Origin: Nitrospiraceae bacterium
GTDB lineage: Bacteria > Nitrospirota > Nitrospiria > Nitrospirales > UBA8639
Direction: 5' to 3'
Length of the DNA: 64,000 nucleotides
NCBI GenBank assembly: GCA_020632595.1
Contig: JACKFF010000003.1
Coordinates: forward strand, 62,001-126,000
Numbering within the stretch: position 1 is the stretch's first letter; each line of letters starts with the position of its first letter. The notes under the pieces were generated by a model. That model did no database searches. It was not told where the DNA came from and saw nothing but the letters and a program-made list of their open reading frames with translations. The position numbers and the translations under genes are program-made. Shown here piece after piece: positions 43,536-50,918 of the stretch.

Positions 43536-44252
43536 TTAGGTTGTGGCGGCGGAGGTATTTTGTAATTCCTCATCGGACAACTTAAGGATACGATCCCATT
43601 CCTGTTGAAAATGTCCATCGGTAATCTCCTGAATACGTTTCGATAGGCCTTCAGGTTTTTCGGTGAAATGCACGCCTTGAGCGCGGCTGGCATAAAGCGC
43701 GACAAGATTGGGAGCAATATCAGCGATACAGACGGGCGCGCACATTCCACACATAACACAATCCATGAACATTTCAGAGACCGCTTTAAAATCGCCAAAC
43801 ACCGCTTTCCACACCCCTTCCCGCACGTCAATATGTTGCGGGCAAGCTTCAGTGCAGGCATTGCAGTTCCGGCATAAGGGAGCTTCAGGATAGAGCGTAA
43901 ACAAATCCTGCTTAGGATCTTTGAGCTCAAGAAGGTTGTAGGTTGCTTTTCTCGCCGGAAAAGCCGGCATAAACGAAAAGGACATGCCATCCTCGACTGC
44001 CATCGAACAGGCCAAACAGGTTTTGACCTTTGGATCGTCTTTCGTACGGTAATAGGTCGCACAGGCTCCACAGAACCCGCCTAAGCATCCAACTCCACGA
44101 ATCACATCCTGCCCTGCATACCACAGGGCCTTGATCAGGGTGATACCGGCGGGAACCTGGAACGGCTTCCCTTCAATCTCCACCGTAACCATCTTGGGTT
44201 GGAGACGCTCTTCTTGCTCCAAAGTATTTTTCTTATCCAATGTGTCCGGCAT
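43536..44252 (-). CDS. frdB: Fumarate reductase iron-sulfur subunit
   Basis: 238 aa. N-terminal [2Fe-2S] ferredoxin-like domain with Cys in 'GVGCLGGFCGACATYY' near residue 54 and 'KVKTCLACSM' near 74, then two CxxCxxC(x)nC sets, 'CRNCNACTEACP' near 126 and 'CVMCGMCAPVC' near 165. Relays electrons to FrdA. 21 bp before frdA and 77 bp behind acn. The likely electron donor (NADH, quinol or ferredoxin) is not visible from this pair. Confidence 0.9.
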   Translation of the reverse strand: MPDTLDKKNTLEQEERLQPKMVTVEIEGKPFQVPAGITLIKALWYAGQDVIRGVGCLGGFCGACATYYRTKDDPKVKTCLACSMAVEDGMSFSFMPAFPARKATYNLLELKDPKQDLFTLYPEAPLCRNCNACTEACPQHIDVREGVWKAVFGDFKAVSEMFMDCVMCGMCAPVCIADIAPNLVALYASRAQGVHFTEKPEGLSKRIQEITDGHFQQEWDRILKLSDEELQNTSAATT

Positions 44253-44329
44253 AGCTCAGAGATAGTACCTTATACGATTGACAAATTTCTCGTCGTGCGT
44301 TTCAACCACCCGGCCCAATTAAATGGGTA

Positions 44330-46576
44330 TTAATTTAACGCATTCAATGCGGACCCAGCCTTAAACCAGGTGATCTGTTGTTCGGTCATACTATGATTGG
44401 CCTGAATGACCACTTCCTGACCGTTCTTCTTGTGAAGAACGACTTGCACTGGCTTGCCTGGCGCTAGCCCACTTAACCCTTTCACACTGATCCGGTCTTC
44501 TTGTTCAATTTGATCATAATCCTTGGGATTCGCAAACGTCAGCGGAAGAATGCCTTGTTTCTTGAGATTAGTCTCATGAATGCGAGCAAAACTTTTTGTC
44601 AGGACAGCTTGGACGCCCAAAAATCGTGGAGACATCGCCGCATGCTCACGGCTGCTCCCTTCCCCATAGTTTTCATCTCCCACCACAAACGACCCCAAAC
44701 CTTTTTCTTTATACCTTCGGGCAATTTGCGCAAGAGTCAATCCTGACTCTCCGGTTAAGACATCATTGCCTTTTCCCGCCTCGTCTGAAAAGGCATTGTT
44801 GGCTCCAAGAAACATGTTGTCACTGATCTTGTCCAAATGTCCCCGGAATTTGAGCCATGGGCCCGCGGGAGAAATATGATCCGTCGTGGTCTTTCCTTTG
44901 GTTTTTATTAATAGCGGCAACTTTTCAAAATCTTTTCCATCCCATTTTGGGAAAGGCTTTAATAACTGCAATCGCTCGCTGGTAGGAGGAATGTCCACTT
45001 GAAGCTTCGATCCATCCTCAGCAGGTTGGACAAAACCTTCTTCCCCTTTGGCAAAACCCTTGGCCGGCAATTCATCCCCCTGAGGCGCCTCAAATTTGAA
45101 GTCTTTCCCATCTGCGGTTTTTAATGTACCCGTGATCGGATCAAAGCCCAGATCACCTGAAAATGCATAAGCCGTGACCACTTCAGGACTGGCCAGGAAC
45201 GATAACGTCTCACTCACCCCATCATTCCGCCCAGGAAAGTTTCGGTTAAACGTACTGACAATGGAGTCGGCTTTACCTTTCACGGCATCCGCGCGTTTCC
45301 ATTGACCAATGCAGGGTCCACAGGCATTTGCCAGGACGGTGGCTCCCATACTTTCAAAGGTCTCCAAAAATCCTTCGCGTTTCATGGTGTGGTAAATCCG
45401 TTCTGATCCCGGGCTGACCAGAAAAGCCGTTTTGGCTTTAAGCCCAGCTTGCAACCCTTGCTTGGCAATATGCGCCGCGCGACCGATATCTTCATATGAA
45501 GAATTCGTACAGCTTCCGACTAATGTCGCTTTTAATTGAACGGGATAACCTTTTTCTTTGGCTTCCGCTGCCATCTTTGAGATGGGTCGTGCCAGGTCAG
45601 GGGTATGCGGTCCCACAACATGCGGCTCAAGAGTGGACAGATCGATTTCGACGATTTCATCAAAGTATTTTTCCGGAGACTGATAGACCTCCGGGTCCGC
45701 AACCAACATGCTTCGATTGGCTGCGGCCAATTTGGCGATATCGGCCCGCTCCGTGATATTCAAGTACGCTACCATTTTTTCATCGAACGGAAAAATAGAA
45801 GTCGTGGCTCCCAGTTCAGCTCCCATATTGGTAATCGTGCCTTTGCCTGTCGCACTGATGGTTTCCGCCCCAGGGCCAAAATATTCCACAATCTTATTGG
45901 TTCCACCCTTCACCGTCAGGAGGCCACAAATATACAAAATGACATCTTTTGGCGATGCCCAGCCATTCAGCTTTCCGGTTAACTTCACCCCGATGAGTTT
46001 GGGATGGAGAACCTCCCATGGAAGACCCGCCATCACTTCCCCCGCATCGGCTCCACCGACGCCAATGGCCAACATGCCCAACCCCCCACCGTTTGGCGTG
46101 TGTGAATCGGTGCCAATGATCAATCCTCCAGGAAATGCATAATTTTCCAACACCACCTGATGGATGATCCCGGCCCCAGGCTTCCAGAATCCGATCCCAT
46201 ATTTCTTCGCGGCCGAGGCCAGAAAATTATAGACCTCCCTGTTTTCATCACATGCCCGCAGAAGATCTTTTTCCGATCCGACTTCAGCCCGGATCAAGTG
46301 ATCGCAATGGATCGTACTCGGAACAGCGACTTTATCTTTCCCCGCTTGCATAAACTGCAACATAGCCATTTGGGCCGTCGCATCTTGCATCGCGACTCTA
46401 TCGGGACGAAGAGCCAACATGGCTTTTCCCCGTTCCCAGACTTGGGTATCGAAATTATCCGCATGGCTGACCAGGATCTTTTCTGTCAGCGTGAGAGGCC
46501 GCCCAAATTTCTTGCGAGCTTTGTCCACAATTCCCGGCATTGAAGCATATAGTTTTTGGACCATTTCTAAGGACAT
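44330..46576 (-). CDS. acnA: Aconitate hydratase
   Basis: 748 aa from the ATG at 46576, chosen because it follows AGGAGA-type sequence and begins 'MSLEMVQKLYASMPGIVDKA'; the longer upstream frame is an extension. Mitochondrial-type aconitase. Conserved blocks: 'TDSHTPNGGGLGMLAIGVGG' near residue 150, cluster-binding Cys in 'LVGSCTNSSYEDIGRAA' near 365 and 'NACGPCIGQW' near 427, swivel domain 'GENYGEGSSREHAAMSPRFL' near 648. Interconverts citrate and isocitrate, running isocitrate to citrate in the rTCA cycle. Confidence 0.95.
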   Translation of the reverse strand: MSLEMVQKLYASMPGIVDKARKKFGRPLTLTEKILVSHADNFDTQVWERGKAMLALRPDRVAMQDATAQMAMLQFMQAGKDKVAVPSTIHCDHLIRAEVGSEKDLLRACDENREVYNFLASAAKKYGIGFWKPGAGIIHQVVLENYAFPGGLIIGTDSHTPNGGGLGMLAIGVGGADAGEVMAGLPWEVLHPKLIGVKLTGKLNGWASPKDVILYICGLLTVKGGTNKIVEYFGPGAETISATGKGTITNMGAELGATTSIFPFDEKMVAYLNITERADIAKLAAANRSMLVADPEVYQSPEKYFDEIVEIDLSTLEPHVVGPHTPDLARPISKMAAEAKEKGYPVQLKATLVGSCTNSSYEDIGRAAHIAKQGLQAGLKAKTAFLVSPGSERIYHTMKREGFLETFESMGATVLANACGPCIGQWKRADAVKGKADSIVSTFNRNFPGRNDGVSETLSFLASPEVVTAYAFSGDLGFDPITGTLKTADGKDFKFEAPQGDELPAKGFAKGEEGFVQPAEDGSKLQVDIPPTSERLQLLKPFPKWDGKDFEKLPLLIKTKGKTTTDHISPAGPWLKFRGHLDKISDNMFLGANNAFSDEAGKGNDVLTGESGLTLAQIARRYKEKGLGSFVVGDENYGEGSSREHAAMSPRFLGVQAVLTKSFARIHETNLKKQGILPLTFANPKDYDQIEQEDRISVKGLSGLAPGKPVQVVLHKKNGQEVVIQANHSMTEQQITWFKAGSALNALN

Positions 46577-46652
46577 AGCACCTTCTCCTGGGTTCAGTTC
46601 AACATGGATAAGATTGATAAGATTCGACCAAATAAGTCCATTCACACCCTCA

Positions 46653-48479
46653 TTACTTTAACGGTGGCACCTCGCGCCGCTTTGGAGAGGCATAATTTAC
46701 CAGATAGTCAAATAATCGGATGAGCCTACTCCCTTGCCGCTTTTGATCCGTCCAATGTCCAATCATTCCGATGGTTCGCGACAAAATGAAGAAGCCATTG
46801 AGGCTATCAACCGGAAAACCAATATCGACTAATACCGCCGCCATAGTTCCATCGACGTTGAGAATGAGATTATCTTTTTTGACAGCGGTCACTTTTTCCA
46901 CTTCCAATGCAAAATCCAAGTGCGGCGTGGCCATGTTCAAACTTTTCACATATCCAACCAACTCCTTCACCCGCTTATCCGGATTTTTCAAGCTTTTGAC
47001 TCGATGCCCGATTCCCGGAACCGGTCCCACATTTTTCTTCATGTAGACGAGGAAATCATCAACCGAAAGTTTGTTGTCGATCGCGTATTTGAACCATCGC
47101 CCCGCGTCCGTCACCGCCCCGCCAAATCGCGGACCGATCATAATCATACCGGCTGCGACGGCTTGAGATAATCCGATTCCAGCACAAGCGGCGATAATCG
47201 TCGTCAAGGCTCCACTCACACATGGGCCATGATCAGCCGACAGCATGATAATGCGTTTAATGATTTCGGCTTCTTGTTTGGAGACAAGGCGATTGTCCCA
47301 TAGCAAGCCGATAACATGGGGGATGTCATATCCGTTATTGATCAGTTCAGAAGCCGGATACCCTTGGTAAAGCGGTTCGTCACCCCGGTCGTCACTGATT
47401 GTGGAACGAATCAGCGGCGTTACCAGCACTTCCCCCTCCTTCATACTCTCTTGAACCGTTTTGGGGAGCCTGGGCATGTCCGCTGGAGACAAATCCGGTA
47501 TGGGCTTGACCTGACCGCTTTTCAGTAATTCCTCGTGAGTGGCCTTGATAGCCGGCCCTAGAGCACCAAAGGTATCGGGCACAATCGCGCCGGCCTTTTT
47601 CAGAGCTTCAGACTTTGCCCGCGCAGACCCCTCACCCTTCAATCCTTCTTTCGCCCCAGCATGCCCGAATTTCATACCCTTTGGAAGACTCTCCTGGCAG
47701 AACCCTGATACGACCGCGAGTAATTTAATCCGTCGTTTCTTGGCGCCATACCATTCGGCGGCCCGTTCTTCCAAATCTCCGCCCATCTCCCCGACAATGA
47801 CCACCGCTTTGGTTTGCGGATCATTTTCAAACATTTCCAGGTAGCTGACATAGTCAGTTCCCGGGTAAGCATCACCACCGATACCGATCGCCGTCGTGAT
47901 GCCGTCTGCAAATTGGGAACATATCCAAATAATCTCGTTCGACAATCCCCCGGACTTGGTGACCACGCCGAAGGAACCAGGACGATATAGTTTGCATGCC
48001 ACCAAGTTATCAAACGCCCCCCCTATCACTCCGAGGCGGCATTCTCCTGCCGACACCACCCCAATTGAGGAAGGGCCATTAAAGGTCTTCCCAAGCTTAC
48101 GGGCATGCTTCCCCAAAAGCTTGGCATCTTTTTCCGGCACCCCTTCGGTAATCATGGAGACCGTTTTAATATGCGGGTCGTTCAAGGCTTCCATGGTGCC
48201 GGCATAGGCCCGGTCTGCTCCGATATAGACCAGACTTGTGTTAATCTCCGGGTGATTGGCCGTCGCTTCGGCGACGGTTTTATAAATGGGGATCATTATT
48301 AACTCGGTCCCACAAATGATCTCGTTGGTCTTCCCCGCATCGGGAGGATAGACGAAGGCAGAGACATTTAATGGTTGCTTAATCATGTACCGGAACTCAG
48401 CCATACGACGAGCGGCATTCACTCCGGCCACCCCCCCTTGAATGACGACATGCGTGTCTTTCGTTGCAAGAATACTCAT
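46653..48479 (-). CDS. aclA: ATP-citrate lyase, alpha subunit
   Basis: 608 aa. N-terminal half (about 1-335) is a succinyl-CoA-synthetase-alpha-like module with the phospho-His at 273 in 'MKFGHAGAKEGLKGEGSAR'; the C-terminal half (about 345-608) is a citrate-synthase-like domain, with 'SADHGPCVSGALTTI' near 428 and 'PVPGIGHRVKSLKNPDKR' near 515. The two-subunit enzyme makes acetyl-CoA and oxaloacetate from citrate, CoA and ATP, the hallmark step of the rTCA cycle. 35 bp behind aclB. Confidence 0.97.
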   Translation of the reverse strand: MSILATKDTHVVIQGGVAGVNAARRMAEFRYMIKQPLNVSAFVYPPDAGKTNEIICGTELIMIPIYKTVAEATANHPEINTSLVYIGADRAYAGTMEALNDPHIKTVSMITEGVPEKDAKLLGKHARKLGKTFNGPSSIGVVSAGECRLGVIGGAFDNLVACKLYRPGSFGVVTKSGGLSNEIIWICSQFADGITTAIGIGGDAYPGTDYVSYLEMFENDPQTKAVVIVGEMGGDLEERAAEWYGAKKRRIKLLAVVSGFCQESLPKGMKFGHAGAKEGLKGEGSARAKSEALKKAGAIVPDTFGALGPAIKATHEELLKSGQVKPIPDLSPADMPRLPKTVQESMKEGEVLVTPLIRSTISDDRGDEPLYQGYPASELINNGYDIPHVIGLLWDNRLVSKQEAEIIKRIIMLSADHGPCVSGALTTIIAACAGIGLSQAVAAGMIMIGPRFGGAVTDAGRWFKYAIDNKLSVDDFLVYMKKNVGPVPGIGHRVKSLKNPDKRVKELVGYVKSLNMATPHLDFALEVEKVTAVKKDNLILNVDGTMAAVLVDIGFPVDSLNGFFILSRTIGMIGHWTDQKRQGSRLIRLFDYLVNYASPKRREVPPLK

Positions 48480-48514
48480 CGAAACGGTCTCCTACATCCT
48501 CAAGGTCTAATAGG

Positions 48515-49711
48515 TTATTTTGCGGCCATGGCCATATCGACAATGTCCGTTAACGGTGTTTTGCGGTCAAATACCTGGATATCAAATCCCTCATCCTGGA
48601 GCGCACGCATGGCCGCTAATCCCTGCAATTCGTTTGGACCACCCCGGCGCACCCAAATCTTGACACCCTCAAGCTTGCCTTCCGCTTTAGCCTTTCGAAA
48701 CGCATTGATAATGCCACCAAAGGTCTTTTTGACATCAGTAAAATTCGCAATCGCTCCACCCACAATAATATGTTTGATGCCAGGCAACGAGCAGACTTTT
48801 TCCGTCAGAACTTCCACTGCCCAGTCCGGTGGATCGCCTGAATATTCCGCATAATTGGCAAGTTTGCCACCACGAGCCACCACCGCATCCGAATAATAAA
48901 CGCTGGCTCCACCACCGGCAGGTAACATCGCGATATTGCCCCCGGGAATTTCGATGAGCTTGACCGAGCCTTTCACCTTGGCATCAACCGCCATGACCTC
49001 CTCTTCATTTTTGGTGTAGGCACGCCCAAATTCAGCCGCAAACGGAAAAGTCCAGTCCTTATGCCGGAACTTAGCATCACCGTCCAGAAGGGTCACCGCA
49101 TCCAGCGCCACAAGTTCTCCTTGTGCACTGAGCACAACCGGATTCACTTCTAAGTATTGAGCATCTTCATTATCAAAACAGGCATATAATTTCTTTAAAA
49201 ATTCCGACATTTTGGCCGCCGTATCACCGGAAAACCCCGCATCTTTTACCAGGGCGGAAACCGCTGAATCCGATAGGGTCTCGCCGGTTTCGATAGAGAT
49301 ATGCTTGACCTTATCCCAATTAGATTCCACTTCGATGCCACCACAAGTTGCGACCAGGAGGTCCACTCCATCGCGCGTTGATTTGGCCGCGGCATAATAT
49401 TCTTCTTTGTGATCAACCGCCTCGGAAACAATCACCTGCTTAATTGTCAGGGTTTCCAGTTTTTTACCAAGCATCTCCCGGACAGCCACTTTTGCCTCGG
49501 CTAAATCCAAGCCCACTTTGACTAACCCCAATTTAAACCGAGAGCCAAGTGCTTCATGCGCTTTGACTACCAGTTTATTTTTTGGGAGCCAATCATTGAC
49601 CTGAGATAATTGGTCAAATTCCTCACTCGAGGTCACGACAGCATAGTTGGGAGTTGAAATCCCCCATTTTCGCAATAAGCCCATTCCCGGGCCTTCAAGA
49701 ACTTTTGCCAT
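48515..49711 (-). CDS. aclB: ATP-citrate lyase, beta subunit
   Basis: 398 aa, ATP-grasp type, related to SucC. Conserved 'VEGPGMGLLRKWGISTPNYA'-like start (reads 'LEGPGMGLLRKWGISTPNYA', residues 5-24), 'KLVVKAHEALGSRFKLGLVK' near 45, 'GGNIAMLPAGGGASVYYSDA' near 257, and 'VKIWVRRGGPNELQGLAAMR' near 348. First gene of the operon aclB-aclA-acnA-frdB-frdA-sucC-sucD. The leader has a GGAAGGG ribosome-binding site and a promoter module at 49792-49857. Confidence 0.95.
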   Translation of the reverse strand: MAKVLEGPGMGLLRKWGISTPNYAVVTSSEEFDQLSQVNDWLPKNKLVVKAHEALGSRFKLGLVKVGLDLAEAKVAVREMLGKKLETLTIKQVIVSEAVDHKEEYYAAAKSTRDGVDLLVATCGGIEVESNWDKVKHISIETGETLSDSAVSALVKDAGFSGDTAAKMSEFLKKLYACFDNEDAQYLEVNPVVLSAQGELVALDAVTLLDGDAKFRHKDWTFPFAAEFGRAYTKNEEEVMAVDAKVKGSVKLIEIPGGNIAMLPAGGGASVYYSDAVVARGGKLANYAEYSGDPPDWAVEVLTEKVCSLPGIKHIIVGGAIANFTDVKKTFGGIINAFRKAKAEGKLEGVKIWVRRGGPNELQGLAAMRALQDEGFDIQVFDRKTPLTDIVDMAMAAK

Positions 49712-49791
49712 AATCCAACCCTTCCTTCAGGGACCCATCATAATGGTTAAGGACAAACGTAGCACAACCCGCCTGCCGCGCGGAACGGTGC

Positions 49792-49857
49792 ATTGTACGA
49801 ATGCCCTTATCCCGCTGCAATCAATCAAAAGACCCATGAACCCCTTTCAAAAGTCCC
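49792..49857 (-). promoter_or_regulatory. Promoter and twin-repeat operator of the acl operon
   Basis: On the minus strand: GGGACTTTTGA (49847-49857) and GGGTCTTTTGA (49825-49835), two direct repeats 22 bp apart; then -35 TTGCAG (49815-49820), 17-bp spacer, and -10 TACAAT (49792-49797). A 24-bp block CATGGGTC(T/C)TTTGATTGATTGCAG matches the icd upstream region with one difference, and the -10 region is also shared. The transcription start would lie about 70 bp before aclB. The regulator is unknown. Confidence 0.65.
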
Positions 49858-50128
49858 AGTGCCACCACGTGGAATGCCCATAAGAACACCACCACACCCT
49901 TAAAGAGAAAACCTATTTAAAATTAGTTAGTTGAGATGAGAAGACCCCATCACTGCCTTTAGCCCAAGGCTTCCTTAAACCGAACCGCAATAGCCTACAC
50001 TCGCCCCAGCCATGAGAAAACACCTGTCATGCCCAGTCATTTATCTTGTTGCTTTAAAAAGCCATTAACTTTACTCACTAAATTTTTGAAATTCGGACAA
50101 CCCTCGTTTAAGAGGCCCCTCCTCTTTG
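49858..50128. other. Intergenic upstream of the acl module
   Basis: About 270 bp between the operator and the end of the methyltransferase gene. I see no further matches to the rTCA element and no gene. Confidence 0.4.
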
Positions 50129-50806
50129 TCAAAATGCCTCCTGACTCCTGCGACTTAATTGGTAAAAAAACCCCTTCTTTCCCACTCCCCCTTCTTTTCG
50201 GAATGGCCAGTTGAGCGGGATCTCTTCTATTGCCACAATAAATTTCTCTTTAAATTCACGTTCGACGGTATCGAGCCCCAGTCTATTTGGATCACAAAAC
50301 ATGGCTTTTCCCTTTTGGGTAAGCACCTGCCCAAGAATATGAGAAATACCGGCTAAAATTCCCTCGTCATAAAATACTTCACTGCCTATTACCAAATCAT
50401 AAAAGCATTTTTTGGGTTCAATCTTTTCCGTCAAATTCAACAGGCATGTGTCAAAATTGCTGATATGATTCAGACGACAGGATTCCTTTGCTGCTTCAAG
50501 CGTAATAGGCACCATATCTGAAAACATGGTAAATGCCCCGAGCCGAGCAGCAACCACTCCGGCCAACCCTGTTCCACAGCCAATTTCCAGGACCTTGCCC
50601 CCTTGCAGCTTTGATGGGAAAAATTGATGAATGAGACATTCGGATAAGGCCACCTCAGAGGGCCAAATTCGATCCCAGTATCCCCATCCGAGGGATTCGT
50701 CATCTCGTGCATCTAATGGGGTTTCAAGAGAGATGTCTCGCTTGGTCTTACGGACAATGGGAACATCTCCGATTTTGGGAAGGGTCACAACTTTCACATG
50801 ACTCAC
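50129..50806 (-). CDS. Class I SAM-dependent methyltransferase (ETFBKMT-like)
   Basis: About 225 aa from a GTG at 50806 that follows GGGAGA by a usable distance. The longer frame starts with a TTG inside the terminator T run, so I reject it. SAM-binding motif I 'GKVLEIGCGTGLAGVVAARL' near residue 70, 'MFSDMVPITLEAAKESCRLN' near 98, and 'YDLVIGSEVFYDEG' near 140. 'GWGYWDRIWPSEVALSECLI' just before motif I is typical of the METTL20/ETFBKMT-like family of lysine methyltransferases. Substrate unknown. It reads in the same direction as icd, just beyond its terminator. Confidence 0.78.
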   Translation of the reverse strand: MSHVKVVTLPKIGDVPIVRKTKRDISLETPLDARDDESLGWGYWDRIWPSEVALSECLIHQFFPSKLQGGKVLEIGCGTGLAGVVAARLGAFTMFSDMVPITLEAAKESCRLNHISNFDTCLLNLTEKIEPKKCFYDLVIGSEVFYDEGILAGISHILGQVLTQKGKAMFCDPNRLGLDTVEREFKEKFIVAIEEIPLNWPFRKEGGVGKKGFFYQLSRRSQEAF

Positions 50807-50825
50807 CGGAAATATCTCCCACTGC

Positions 50826-50864
50826 AAAAAGCACGAGCCGGGCTCCGTTTGGAACCCGGCTCGT
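50826..50864 (-). terminator. Rho-independent terminator of icd
   Basis: ACGAGCCGGG (50833-50842) pairs perfectly with CCCGGCTCGT (50855-50864). On the minus strand the stem is followed by GCTTTTTG, a T run. The stop of icd is about 55 bp upstream. Confidence 0.85.
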
Positions 50865-50918
50865 TGAACACACCCCCAGTACAGGAATAATACCGGAAGA
50901 TCAGCCTACGTTGAGAAC

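Noticed and set aside
45605..46142. Two plus-strand frames across aconitase.
   Set aside because: Antisense to a full-length aconitase with all cluster Cys; no independent support.
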